64,000 bases of DNA from Alloscardovia theropitheci (lineage in GTDB: Bacteria > Actinomycetota > Actinomycetes > Actinomycetales > Bifidobacteriaceae). The stretch is taken from the NCBI RefSeq assembly GCF_004332295.1, contig NZ_RXLP01000019.1, forward strand, positions 124,001-188,000, read 5' to 3'. The first letter of the stretch is position 1; the number at the start of each line of letters is the position of its first letter. The position numbers and the translations under genes are program-made. Positions 1 to 8,586 of this stretch are shown here, piece after piece. The notes under the pieces are model-generated. The model had not been told where the DNA came from, ran no database searches, and saw nothing but the letters and a program-made list of their open reading frames with translations.

Positions 1-1102
1 ATACTGTACCCATGATGGCGATGCTGGCACGATTATGAGGTGAGAAAAGAAACTCAATTCCATACACTGGATTAAGTGCTTCAAAAATTGTCCAATCAGT
101 TCCGATAGCCATCACACCTGTAACTGCAAGGAATGTAAACCAGATAAAGACTACAAGACCAAAGACTTTACCGATGCTTTCTGTACCGCGCGATTGGATA
201 AGGAATAAAATGACAATAATAATTGTCGTAATGACAAGTGTTAATGATTGATTTTCGGTAAACAGACCTTTCAAAGGAGCGAGGGTACGCAAACCTTCTA
301 CTGCAGAAGAAATGGAGACAGCAGGAGTAAGAACAGAATCGGCCAGGAATGCAGCCCCGCCGACCATAGCTGGAATCCACAACCATTTTGCATAGCGCTT
401 AACCAAGGAATAAAGCGCGAAGATACCACCTTCACCTTTATTATCAATGCGCATAGCAATAAATACGTATTTGACAGTTGTGATGAGCGTAACTGACCAG
501 AACAACAAACTGAGCATACCTAGTACTGCATTGCGATCTGCATACTGGATGCCTCCTTGACCAGCCACAAATGACTGTGCCAAGTACAGTGGGGACGTAC
601 CGATATCACCGTAAACCACGCCGAGCGCGACGACCATCATCGCGATAGAAATTTTATCTTGCGATGTCTGTAGTTTTCTCCACCAGCGTCCAAGAGGCGT
701 ATGACTCTTCTTGTTCTGAAGCTCAGCGGTACGCTTAGCCTCCTCTTGGGCAAGTCGCTTCGCCTCTATTTCTTCTTCTGATACTGCTCTCTTATCAATC
801 TTCGGAGCTTTCGTGATACCTTCAGGAGGAAGAATCGCACCTGTCTGCGCAAGGTCAAGAGCAAGCAGGTCAGTAGCTGTTGTAACCCGCTTATCGGTCT
901 TTTGACCATCATCAGCAGTATCTTCATGCAAAGATTCAGTACTACGTCCTGCCTCGTGTTCTTGAGAATCAGCAGCATTCTCCTCGGCGCGAGCATTGTC
1001 CTCGTGCTCTTTATGCTGAGGCTCGGTTTGTGCAGCAGTATCTTGTGCGAGTGAAGCAAGACCTGAGTCTTGACCGTTTTCGCCGTTAATTTCAGACACC
1101 AT
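1..1102 (-). CDS. kup: Kup-family potassium uptake permease, 5' part only
   Basis: Low-affinity K+ (proton-coupled) uptake protein of the plasma membrane. About 367 N-terminal residues are visible; the gene runs off the left edge. The start ATG at 1102 follows a GGTGGAG ribosome site. Residues 1 to about 130 form an unusually long, acidic, Glu/Gln/Ala-rich cytoplasmic region. The Kup hallmark VVYGDIGTSPLY follows at the first membrane segment, and at least five more hydrophobic segments follow. The hallmark makes the family call firm; the long polar N-terminal extension is not part of the usual Kup core and its role is unknown. The tatD gene lies 234 bp upstream on the same strand. Confidence 0.92.
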   Translation of the reverse strand, partial: MVSEINGENGQDSGLASLAQDTAAQTEPQHKEHEDNARAEENAADSQEHEAGRSTESLHEDTADDGQKTDKRVTTATDLLALDLAQTGAILPPEGITKAPKIDKRAVSEEEIEAKRLAQEEAKRTAELQNKKSHTPLGRWWRKLQTSQDKISIAMMVVALGVVYGDIGTSPLYLAQSFVAGQGGIQYADRNAVLGMLSLLFWSVTLITTVKYVFIAMRIDNKGEGGIFALYSLVKRYAKWLWIPAMVGGAAFLADSVLTPAVSISSAVEGLRTLAPLKGLFTENQSLTLVITTIIIVILFLIQSRGTESIGKVFGLVVFIWFTFLAVTGVMAIGTDWTIFEALNPVYGIEFLFSPHNRASIAIMGTV

Positions 1103-1336
1103 ATAAATCTCCACCTGTTTCCAGGATTTCTTTCTTCTCAATCTCATGTGCCATTTTAGTGGCATACCCTAACTAGTCTTAATAGCTAAGCGCATTGGCT
1201 GATCGTTTAAATCTAGATATTCATATAAAGCCCAGTAGATTATTCGGTAATCGATTATTCTACTCTTTGACCTGCTCTTTGCATACTTTCGAACGCTTAA
1301 TACACATTACGAGTGCCAATAGGTTTACTCTTATCG

Positions 1337-2299
1337 TTAGCGTTTATACGGCAAATCATATGCAGTAACGGTGTTATCGTATGTGATTTCAGTCATCTGC
1401 TCTGTCGGCATCTCAAGAACCTCAGCCATGACTTGAAGCGTGTATGGAGTTAAGTACGATGCATTTGTTCGCCCTCGATATGGTTCAGGGGTCAAGTATG
1501 GAGCATCAGTTTCGATAAGAATATGTTGCGGGTCTATAACGCGTAAAGCTTGGCGCAGACGTTCATTTGATTTATACGTCACAGTCCCCGAAAAGCTCAA
1601 ATACCAGCCCCGCTCACGTGCAATATGTGCAATATGCTCATCCGCAGAGTAGGAATGGAAAATTGTCCGCTCAGGAGCACCGTCTCGAAGTAATATCTCA
1701 ATAACGTCCTCATGCGCATCACGGTCATGGATTTGCATCGCAAGACCTAGATCCTTTGCTAACTCGATATGTTTCCGGAAGGCTTCTCGCTGTGATTGTC
1801 GGGCACCTTCACCTGTACGGAAATAATCCAAACCCGTCTCACCAATTGCAACTACATCATCTGGGTTCTCATGGGCTGCTGTATACACAGCATTCAAAGC
1901 CTCATCAAGAGGTATATCATGCCATGGTTTGTACTGTATTTCTAAGCCATCTGGGCCTTGCGCGCCCCCATGTCCGTGGAGAACTGTTTCGTTAGGATGT
2001 ATCGCAATAGCCGCTTTGACGGATTGCGGATATTGCTTAGCCATGTTAATTGCTTGATGCAGAGTAGGAAGTTCACACGCTACGTCTATCATATGATTCA
2101 CACCAACGCTATGCGCTTTGCGAATCAACTCTTCTACAGAATACACTGGTACTTCTGGCAAATTGCGTTCAGCTGCCTGCGCGGCCATATCCATTGAATA
2201 CGACACCACCGAAGCCATGTGCGTGTGGTTATCGATAATTGGACTGTTTAAAACCTGCGGTGCTTCAGCCCATGCTCTACTTCGATGCTTTTTTGCCAT
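1337..2299 (-). CDS. tatD: TatD-family metal-dependent DNase
   Basis: Two-metal TIM-barrel hydrolase of the TatD family (3'-5' exonuclease activity known for E. coli TatD). Metal-ligand motifs are all present: NHTHM near the N-terminus, GETGLDYF (Glu), QIHDRDAH, FHSYSA and the late ETDAPYL (Asp). Length of 320 residues is somewhat above the usual 260 because of an N-terminal addition. The start is uncertain by two codons: GTG at 2305 or ATG at 2299, with a GGAG upstream. It lies downstream of metG on the same strand, an arrangement common in bacteria, but a strong terminator hairpin lies between them. Confidence 0.92.
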   Translation of the reverse strand: MAKKHRSRAWAEAPQVLNSPIIDNHTHMASVVSYSMDMAAQAAERNLPEVPVYSVEELIRKAHSVGVNHMIDVACELPTLHQAINMAKQYPQSVKAAIAIHPNETVLHGHGGAQGPDGLEIQYKPWHDIPLDEALNAVYTAAHENPDDVVAIGETGLDYFRTGEGARQSQREAFRKHIELAKDLGLAMQIHDRDAHEDVIEILLRDGAPERTIFHSYSADEHIAHIARERGWYLSFSGTVTYKSNERLRQALRVIDPQHILIETDAPYLTPEPYRGRTNASYLTPYTLQVMAEVLEMPTEQMTEITYDNTVTAYDLPYKR

Positions 2300-2345
2300 T
2301 GGCACACTGCTCCATACCTAAAAACTAAATTTCTGCATAAAAGTA

Positions 2346-2370
2346 AAAGCCCGAGGTTTGCTCGGGCTTT
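2346..2370 (-). terminator. Rho-independent terminator between metG and tatD
   Basis: Perfect 10-bp inverted repeat AAAGCCCGAG/CTCGGGCTTT with a 5-nt loop. Read on the minus strand the stem is followed by TTTTACTTTTA, so it should stop transcription coming from metG before it reaches tatD. Confidence 0.85.
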
Positions 2371-2390
2371 AAAAGAGAGAAAGAGAAGAG

Positions 2391-2461
2391 GGGTTCAGTT
2401 ATCAGTGTTACCTGCCAGCTCTTAAGCTGATACTTATATATAACTGCACCTGCCTGAACCC
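2391..2461 (-). other. Nested inverted repeats in the metG-tatD spacer
   Basis: An outer 8-bp perfect pair (GGGTTCAG/CTGAACCC) encloses an inner pair TATCAG/CTGATA and an AGCT-CTTA-AGCT hairpin. On the minus strand this branched structure comes about 20 nt before the terminator at 2346-2370. It could be an attenuator or a small RNA; it matches no riboswitch consensus I know. Seen in sequence; function unknown. Confidence 0.4.
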
Positions 2462-2602
2462 GACATCCGAAAACCCTGAAGATAAGCTTGGAATCTTGTA
2501 AAGGTTTTGTAAAGCACGCTGAGACCAGCATAGCTTGGCATCAGTATTGCTCGTAAAACTTCCGCTTACTCAGATCTCCTCTTTTAACCTCTTCGAGAAT
2601 TC

Positions 2603-4468
2603 TTACTCTTGCCCCAGCTTTGCCTTCTCAGCTTCAAGGCGAGCCTTTTCCTTAGCCTTTCGAGCATCAAGTTCAGATTGGAAACGTTCCAACTCTTCTT
2701 GAACGGCTTCTACAGGAATCTTTTGGAAAATAGGCGTTGGCTTATCGATCTTCGTACCCGAAACGATATTCTCACGCTTCCAAGGATGTACGTTCTCGCC
2801 CAACTTATACTCACCAGTAATAATCGGATACGTAAATTGTGGATTATCGAGATCGGTTACTTCCTCAATATGTGGCAATGGGGAGAAGATCCCAGTGCCA
2901 CCCATAGTCTCCCACACCTTTTGAGCAGAGTGTGGCAAATATGGCGCGAGAAGAGTATTAACGTCGAGTACAGCTTGCGCTGCTGTATACAGGACAGCAG
3001 CAAGACGCTCAGGATTATCCTTAATCTTCCATGGCTCAGTAGCAGAGATGTATTTGTTTACTTCACCTGCCACGCGCATTGCCTCGTTAAGTCCGGCTTT
3101 CTGGCGATGTGTATGAATGAAATTACCCACTGTGCCGAAAGCCTTAAGCGTGGTTTCAAGTAATGCGTGATCTTCATCAGTAAATTGGGACTCGTCCACC
3201 TGTGGAATTTCACCGAAATTCTTATGGAGCAAAGTTGCTACGCGATTAACGAGATTGCCCCAACCAGATACAAGTTCATCATTATTATGGCGAACGAATT
3301 GTTCCCACGTAAAGTCTGAGTCAGAAGTTTCTGGACCAGCGACGGAAATGTAATAACGTACAGCATCCACTTGGTAACGAGCAAGAATATCTTTTACATA
3401 AATAACAATTCCACGCGAGGAGCTGAACTTACGCCCCTCCATAGAAAGAAATTCTGAAGATACTACTTCGGTCGGTAAATTAAGCTTACCCATGTCACCC
3501 GGCTCACCGCCACGAGAACCTTCTCCGTTATACCCCAGCAATTCAGAAGGCCAGATTTGTGAGTGGAAAGTAATGTTATCTTTACCCATGAAGTAGTAGC
3601 TCAATGCTTCCGGATCATTCCACCACTTACGCCATGCATCATCATCGCCTTGACGTCGAGCCCACTCAATGGACGCGCTCAAATAACCGATAACAGCATC
3701 AAACCATACATATAGCTTCTTATTTGGGTTATCAATCCAGCCATCAACAGGAACTGGGATGCCCCAATCAATATCACGGGTAATAGCGCGTGGCTTAACT
3801 TCTTTGAATAATCCGATGGAGAAGTTAATAACGTTGGTACGCCATCCCTCTCGAGTCTTAAGCCATGCAAGGTTAGCTTCTGCAAGTGCAGGCAAATCAA
3901 GGAAGAAGTGCTCAGTTTCTTCGAAGCGAGGAGTTTCACCATTAATCTTAGAAACAGGATTCTTCAAGTCAATTGGGTCAAGTTCATTACCACAGTTGTC
4001 ACACTGATCGCCACGTGCTCCATCGTAACCACAAATTGGGCACGTGCCCTCGATATAACGATCAGGCAAGGTACGTCCAGTTGATGGGGAGATAGCCACC
4101 ATCTGTGTACCCTTGTAAATATAGCCATTCTTCAGACACTGAGTAAACATGTCTTGAACAACGTGCTCATGATTCTTTGTCGTTGTACGAGTAAAAAGAT
4201 CGTAGCTTAATCCAAGATTGCACAAATCTTGAGAAATAACACGATTATAACGATTTGACAGCTCTTGAGCCGTCACGCCTTCTGCATCCGCTTGAACCAA
4301 AATAGGGGTGCCGTGTTCGTCAGTTCCTGACACCATCAAGACATCATTGCCAATCATACGCTCATAACGCGCATACACATCTGATGGAACTCCAAAGCCT
4401 GCCACATGACCGATGTGACGAGGTCCGTTGGCATAAGGCCAAGCTACTGATACTAATACATGACTCAT
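2603..4468 (-). CDS. metG: Methionyl-tRNA synthetase
   Basis: Class I aminoacyl-tRNA synthetase that charges tRNA-Met. The N-terminal HIGH motif ([11 protein letters not shown]), the zinc knuckle with two CxxC pairs (CPICG and CDNCG, around residues 145-165) and the KMSKS-equivalent RKFSSSRG are present. The C-terminus is a short charged helix rich in Lys/Glu, and no tRNA-binding domain follows. The start at 4468 ([15 protein letters not shown]) is chosen over an upstream in-frame Met because a GAGGAT ribosome site fits it and conserved sequence begins there. 621 residues. Confidence 0.96.
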   Translation of the reverse strand: MSHVLVSVAWPYANGPRHIGHVAGFGVPSDVYARYERMIGNDVLMVSGTDEHGTPILVQADAEGVTAQELSNRYNRVISQDLCNLGLSYDLFTRTTTKNHEHVVQDMFTQCLKNGYIYKGTQMVAISPSTGRTLPDRYIEGTCPICGYDGARGDQCDNCGNELDPIDLKNPVSKINGETPRFEETEHFFLDLPALAEANLAWLKTREGWRTNVINFSIGLFKEVKPRAITRDIDWGIPVPVDGWIDNPNKKLYVWFDAVIGYLSASIEWARRQGDDDAWRKWWNDPEALSYYFMGKDNITFHSQIWPSELLGYNGEGSRGGEPGDMGKLNLPTEVVSSEFLSMEGRKFSSSRGIVIYVKDILARYQVDAVRYYISVAGPETSDSDFTWEQFVRHNNDELVSGWGNLVNRVATLLHKNFGEIPQVDESQFTDEDHALLETTLKAFGTVGNFIHTHRQKAGLNEAMRVAGEVNKYISATEPWKIKDNPERLAAVLYTAAQAVLDVNTLLAPYLPHSAQKVWETMGGTGIFSPLPHIEEVTDLDNPQFTYPIITGEYKLGENVHPWKRENIVSGTKIDKPTPIFQKIPVEAVQEELERFQSELDARKAKEKARLEAEKAKLGQE

Positions 4469-4552
4469 GCAGTTGATTATCCTCAATCGAGCCGACATTA
4501 AGACAACCAAGACAATACTCGCATTTTTTCACACTCATTCACATTGCTAGTG

Positions 4553-4606
4553 TGTGAATAATTGTGAATACACTCTGGGTTTATTCACAAAAAACAGTTG
4601 TCCACA
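4553..4606. promoter_or_regulatory. TGTGAATA repeats and DnaA-box-like site in the divergent metG promoter region
   Basis: TGTGAATA occurs at 4553-4560 and 4563-4570 (10 bp apart, one helical turn) and inverted (TATTCACA) at 4582-4589. TTGTCCACA, a match to the actinobacterial form of the DnaA box, follows at 4598-4606. The cluster lies between divergent metG and the AbiEi-like gene, so it is a candidate operator for one or both. Confidence 0.4.
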
Positions 4607-4687
4607 CGAATTATGCAAACGATTTGGTAATTAGTTCGTACTGATATACGGTGTCACGCATAACTCATATTGGCAATGGAGGCACAT

Positions 4688-5590
4688 ATGGAAACTACAC
4701 CTACAACACAAGCTCTTAGTAATACCTTTGATATCAATGCAGTTTCGTGCGAATTACCGGAGCAAAACGATAGTAGCGATAGCATTGTGGGATTAAAATC
4801 CCGCATGACAGTAAGCGTATACCATAAGCAACAAGAGCTAGCAGGCGCACATAATAAAAATCTCGATAAGCCTAGTTTGAGTGAGAATACACAACTGCTC
4901 AAACGGGTAGAAGATTTTCCAGGCCCGATGTGTCTTAGACATTTATCGAAAGCACAAGTGCTCACACAGCTGGACTCACATACGTATTTCTCATCACGAT
5001 ATAACGCATCATGCGAGAAACGCGCCCTCATTGTAAAAAGTATTATACCTTTCGGCTCAATTGCTTCTGGACAGCTTGCAGCTTGGATTTGGCTTGGAAA
5101 TGAATTCCCCCGGCGAATTGATATCACTCGTGAGAATCATTACCACTCGATACTTTTCGGACGTAACGTGAAATCAACATCTCGCCAAATTCATCGAAAT
5201 GATTTGCGAGAATTTCCTCAACTCCTTGTCACCACACCCGCCCGAACAGTCTGCGATTTAGCGTGCGATGACGATTTACGATGCCATCCGTATTCTGTCA
5301 CCGAAACTATCTATCGTTTAGTTCTTCAATACTGCATTTCCGAGCGAATGTGCATGGAAATAATGCGTCAAAATACTCGCAAGCCGCACTATACAGCTGG
5401 ACTTAATCTGCTCTTACGTATTTTCGCCAAAATTCGTCTCACTCAAGAGAGTAAGACAGCACGGATACCTTCAATAGATTCACATTCAGGAATTACCCCT
5501 GATGTGAGCACTCATAATACGAAGGGGAATACAGCACAAGAGAGCGTTTTACAAGGAACACTAAACTCAGATCACAGACTGGTCGCGTAA
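4688..5590 (+). CDS. AbiEi-like/DNA-binding antitoxin-type hypothetical protein
   Basis: 300 residues, not confidently identified. The middle (residues about 130-200) reads like the AbiEi family: a segment on substrate/DNA contact followed by LVTTPARTVCDLACD, which resembles the conserved 'vTsPaRTl.DLa' strand-helix of AbiEi-like antitoxins and actinobacterial relatives. The N-terminal 75 and C-terminal 50 residues are low-complexity and variable. The ATG at 4688 has a GGAGG five bases upstream, better than the in-frame ATG at 4670. Its stop overlaps the start of the next gene (TAATG), so the two are translationally coupled. No AbiEii-type nucleotidyltransferase toxin is adjacent, so an antitoxin role is not supported by context. 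Confidence 0.45.
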   Translation: METTPTTQALSNTFDINAVSCELPEQNDSSDSIVGLKSRMTVSVYHKQQELAGAHNKNLDKPSLSENTQLLKRVEDFPGPMCLRHLSKAQVLTQLDSHTYFSSRYNASCEKRALIVKSIIPFGSIASGQLAAWIWLGNEFPRRIDITRENHYHSILFGRNVKSTSRQIHRNDLREFPQLLVTTPARTVCDLACDDDLRCHPYSVTETIYRLVLQYCISERMCMEIMRQNTRKPHYTAGLNLLLRIFAKIRLTQESKTARIPSIDSHSGITPDVSTHNTKGNTAQESVLQGTLNSDHRLVA

Positions 5591-5919
5591 TGTCAGAACT
5601 TTCTCACTCATCGCGTTATCAGACCTCTTCGCGTTTCTACCCCGGCTGCACGCCACCTAAACCACCACTTACGCTTACACCACGTATCGCAACTGACCCA
5701 GATACAGATACGCGCATCTTGTGGTACATCGCCCGTCATGTACCCGCGTTGCGTTTTTGGCTCATAGCCAATCCATCCGCTACCCCTGAACTTCTAGAAT
5801 ACGTTTCTCAAGTAGGAGGACCACATGTAAAAGAAAGCTTTGATGTGCTATTTAGTGCTCTTGATACGGATGAATCGGACAGTTTGAAGAACTACTCAGA
5901 TACCGTCGAAGAATCATAA
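5590..5919 (+). CDS. Variant leucine-rich-repeat domain protein
   Basis: 109 residues. The central part (about residues 33-80: DPDTDTRILWYIARHVPALR, then WLIANPSATPELLEYVSQVGG) has the look of the short variant leucine-rich repeat found in bifidobacterial and other actinobacterial proteins of unknown function. The N-terminus is Pro/Ser/Thr-rich and the C-terminus acidic. No signal peptide or membrane segment. Coupled by TAATG to the AbiEi-like gene upstream. Function unknown. Confidence 0.6.
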   Translation: MSELSHSSRYQTSSRFYPGCTPPKPPLTLTPRIATDPDTDTRILWYIARHVPALRFWLIANPSATPELLEYVSQVGGPHVKESFDVLFSALDTDESDSLKNYSDTVEES

Positions 5920-5931
5920 GGAAGGAAAATC

Positions 5932-6006
5932 TTGACAACATATGACAATTCTTTCGCGTGGCAAATCATTACAGAAATCGCGGATTACCGCGAACGCCAT
6001 GATTAG
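5932..6006 (+). pseudogene. Very short ORF, probable remnant of a second variant-LRR gene
   Basis: A TTG start 12 nt after the preceding stop, with a GGAAGG ribosome site, opens a 24-residue frame ending in TAG (LTTYDNSFAWQIITEIADYR...). The tail 'IITEIADYRERHD' resembles the opening of variant-LRR repeats ('..ElaeIA..RPDL'). It may be a truncated third gene of the operon or a minute real gene. Low confidence. Confidence 0.25.
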
Positions 6007-6095
6007 TTATGAATAAACTGCAACCACTGCTCATTGCACGCTACAAGACCACAAATAGCCGAGCTAAGTATTCGCACGTATACCGCACAGCTCGC

Positions 6096-7118
6096 TTAAT
6101 TTGCCTTCTCTTCCCGCATTTCAAGCACGCGCGCATAAACCTCTTTACGAGACATAAACGAACCATCAGGCAAAGGGTTGTCTTCTACCACACGAGTGAT
6201 TGCTTCCTTAATGCGCAAATCATCATCACGCGCAGTTGTAATAGCCATTTCAGCCATATCATCCACAGTCAAAACTCGCGATCCCATTGCTTGAATAGCC
6301 TCATCATCCGAAGCGCCCGCGATAACAAGAACTATTTCACCTCGTGGTGGATCATTGAGGACAGTCTGTCGGATTTCATGAATCGTCCCACGCCTAACTT
6401 CCTCAAAGTCTTTCGTCAATTCACGAGCAAGAGCCATCAGTCTTTCTCCACCAAAGACTTCTTCCATATCATTCATCGTCTCTTCAATACGATGAGGAGC
6501 TTCATAGAAGACTATTGTGCGCATTTCCATAGCAAGCATACGCAATTTCTTCATGCGTTCAGAATGTTTGCGTGGAACGAATCCCTCATAACAAAATCGA
6601 TCCGTTGGCAATCCTGACAAGGCTAATGCATCAAGCACTGCAGAAGGTCCCGGGGCACACGTTACGGGAATGGAGCGTTCAATTGCGCGACGAACAATCG
6701 CTAAACCCGGATCATTAATAGTTGGCATACCTGCATCCGAAACGACGAGGACGGTAGAGCCACTCTCGGCCTCATCCAAAAGTGAATCTGCTTTATTGCG
6801 TTCATTATGGTCATGATATGCCACAACTCGCCCGGTGACATGAACTCCCAATCGTCGAGCCAAATCAAACAGTCGTCGCGTATCTTCCGCGGCAACGATG
6901 TCGCTCGATTCCAGCAATCCCATAAGTCGGACTGAAGCATCAGAAGTATTGCCGATAGGAGTAGCTGCAAGAACAACCATCCCCTTGCCAGAATAATCAG
7001 ACTTCTGAAAGCCGTTCAAGCTCTGCCCCTGATGAGCAGCATTGCCAGAATCTGTTCCTCTATCATCAGAATTCATATGAGATAAGAAATCACGCTCATC
7101 ATTAGTGCTGTTTGTCAT
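6096..7118 (-). CDS. rsmI: 16S rRNA (cytidine-1402-2'-O)-methyltransferase
   Basis: SAM-dependent methyltransferase of the tetrapyrrole-methylase fold, modifying C1402 in the ribosomal decoding centre. Conserved family strings include LAATPIGN, EDTRR, SDAGMPTINDPG and APGPSAVLDALALSGLP, and 'YEAPHRIEETM' later. Length 340 is longer than the usual 270-290 because of a Ser/Asn/Gly-rich N-terminal extension of about 47 residues. No ribosome site precedes ATG 7118; instead TATTCT lies exactly 6 nt upstream, so the mRNA is probably leaderless. It converges with the AbiEi-like operon. Confidence 0.95.
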   Translation of the reverse strand: MTNSTNDERDFLSHMNSDDRGTDSGNAAHQGQSLNGFQKSDYSGKGMVVLAATPIGNTSDASVRLMGLLESSDIVAAEDTRRLFDLARRLGVHVTGRVVAYHDHNERNKADSLLDEAESGSTVLVVSDAGMPTINDPGLAIVRRAIERSIPVTCAPGPSAVLDALALSGLPTDRFCYEGFVPRKHSERMKKLRMLAMEMRTIVFYEAPHRIEETMNDMEEVFGGERLMALARELTKDFEEVRRGTIHEIRQTVLNDPPRGEIVLVIAGASDDEAIQAMGSRVLTVDDMAEMAITTARDDDLRIKEAITRVVEDNPLPDGSFMSRKEVYARVLEMREEKAN

Positions 7119-7130
7119 AGTTCTAGAATA
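7119..7130 (-). promoter_or_regulatory. Probable leaderless promoter -10 of rsmI
   Basis: TATTCT-AGAACT-ATG on the minus strand: a -10-like hexamer spaced 6 nt from the start codon with no Shine-Dalgarno sequence. The same layout recurs at seven genes in this window. Confidence 0.5.
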
Positions 7131-7391
7131 ACGCACCCGAACTATACTGCTCCGTTTATTTGCACATGTGTTTATCTGCCCTGCTTTTACCGTCCATGCA
7201 CCTGTTCATGTGTCCGCCCAGTGTCTATCCATATCAAAGTGCTCTCTCACCATGTTTCTACCCAACTCATTCGTACTACTTATGGGGAAAGTGTTGATAT
7301 TGATCTTGCGAGCTACCACAGGCGACTATCGTCACGTACACTGTCAGTTAGAGAATATTTACTGTTAGTTTTCATAAACCCCAGGAGAATC

Positions 7392-8090
7392 ATGGGCATT
7401 CTTAATTTCTTTATTGAACTTCTACGAAATCCACGTGCTGCAATCGCAGGCTGGATCGCAATGGGTCTAGCACCTACATATGCGTTCATTTTCCTCATTA
7501 TTTTTGTGGAAACTGGCGTTGTATTTATGCCATTCTTACCGGGCGATTCTTTGCTTTTCGCCGCAGGATATTTTGCTGCTGAACCAAGCTCCGGCATGAA
7601 GCTAGCTATTTTATTGCCAATTGTATGGGCAGCTCCAATTATTGGCGATCAGTGCAATTACTTCATCGGACACTTCTTTGGACGCAAAATCGTCGAATCT
7701 GGAAAAGTTAAGGCGATGACTCCAGAACGTATCGCTAAAACTGAGCATATGATTGAAAAGTGGGGCCCTCTCGCTGTATTCCTCGGTCGTTTCTTCCCAT
7801 TCATTCGTACATTCATGCCATTTATCTCAGGACTTTCAGGCATGAGCTGGAAGCGTTTTACCCCATATAGCGTTTTCGGCGGCCTCGTATGGAGTTCGTT
7901 GTTTACCTTGCTCGGATACTTCTTCGGTGGAATTCCATTCGTACAGAAGAACTTCGAACTCGTGATTGTTGCTATTTTGCTCGTATCCCTAGCACCTACG
8001 ATTATCGCGGGTATTCGTGGTCTTATGAATCGTAAGAAGAATAAGGCGAGCGAACCAAATGAATCGAATACAGAAAACACAGCTGAATAG
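7392..8090 (+). CDS. DedA family (SNARE-associated/VTT domain) membrane protein
   Basis: 232-residue integral membrane protein of the DedA superfamily, members of which act in phospholipid (undecaprenyl-phosphate or aminophospholipid) translocation and membrane homeostasis. Diagnostic strings: FVETGVVFMPFLPGDSLLFAAG, then the second-half GRFFPFIRTFMPFISGLSGM with its Arg pair, and a closing hydrophobic helix pair. The C-terminal tail is Lys/Asn/Glu-rich and cytoplasmic. ATG 7392 is chosen because AGGAG sits 6 bases before it and homology begins there. Single gene followed by a terminator. Confidence 0.93.
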   Translation: MGILNFFIELLRNPRAAIAGWIAMGLAPTYAFIFLIIFVETGVVFMPFLPGDSLLFAAGYFAAEPSSGMKLAILLPIVWAAPIIGDQCNYFIGHFFGRKIVESGKVKAMTPERIAKTEHMIEKWGPLAVFLGRFFPFIRTFMPFISGLSGMSWKRFTPYSVFGGLVWSSLFTLLGYFFGGIPFVQKNFELVIVAILLVSLAPTIIAGIRGLMNRKKNKASEPNESNTENTAE

Positions 8091-8147
8091 ACCACGATTA
8101 ATAGTGCACAGCTGAATAATTTGATGCTCATTAAAAATGATGTGATT

Positions 8148-8190
8148 AAAATGCCCAACGTATTCTTACAAGAAACGCTGGGCATTTTGT
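8148..8190 (+). terminator. Terminator of the dedA gene
   Basis: AAAATGCCCAACG and ACGCTGGGCATTTT form an interrupted stem of about 13 bp, followed by TTTTG on the plus strand, 58 nt after the dedA stop. Confidence 0.8.
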
Positions 8191-8256
8191 CGGCTTACGT
8201 GTATATATAATAGACAAGCATGCTTAAATATGAAGTTGAGCATGAATAAATTAAAA

Positions 8257-8329
8257 GGGGCTATAGCGCAGTTGGTAGCGCGTTTCGTTCGCATCGAAAA
8301 GGTCGGGGGTTCGACTCCCCCTAGCTCCA
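8257..8329 (+). tRNA. tRNA-Ala (anticodon CGC)
   Basis: 73 nt cloverleaf. Acceptor stem GGGGCTA/TAGCTCC (one G-T pair), D-arm GCGC/GCGC, anticodon stem TTTCG/CGAAA with loop TTCGCAT (anticodon CGC, reads GCG, Ala), T-arm GGGGG-TTCGACT-CCCCC, discriminator A. The CCA end is not encoded. Confidence 0.96.
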
Positions 8330-8332
8330 CGT

Positions 8333-8373
8333 GAGGTTCGTCCATTCATTCCACCGGGCGAACCTCTTTTTTG
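8333..8373 (+). terminator. Terminator of the tRNA-Ala transcript
   Basis: GAGGTTCG/CGAACCTC stem with an 18-nt loop, followed directly by a run of six T. Confidence 0.85.
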
Positions 8374-8501
8374 TTGGACATATTTGGCTTAACCGCATAT
8401 AAGCCTATAAGCCGCCTTTCACCCCTAATCTAACTAATCTAACCTGCACATTCCTCACAACAAACAACCTACTTGTCAGGAAAATCAGTTGCCACATACA
8501 C

Positions 8502-8549
8502 GTGTGCCCCTGCTACGAAATTCCTTTTGTTGCAGGGGCACACATTTTT
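8502..8549 (+). terminator. Strong hairpin downstream of the zinc-ribbon gene
   Basis: Perfect 12-bp stem GTGTGCCCCTGC/GCAGGGGCACAC followed by ATTTTTA on the plus strand. It lies between the tRNA and the convergent zinc-ribbon gene, so it probably insulates the two; the minus-strand side lacks a T-run. Confidence 0.65.
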
Positions 8550-8586
8550 AACAGAGCTTCACTCTAGATTTTCAGTATTACAAACA

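Noticed and set aside
2325-2531. A minus-strand 68-codon frame in the metG-tatD spacer
   Set aside because: It covers the hairpins and terminator, so it is better explained as structured non-coding sequence.
2391-2602. T-box, SAM or c-di-AMP riboswitch upstream of tatD
   Set aside because: None of the conserved core sequences of these classes could be found; only generic stems are visible.
4032-4043. GGGCACGTGCCC palindrome in metG as a second parS
   Set aside because: It shares only CACGTG with parS; the flanking bases do not match, and it is inside conserved coding sequence.
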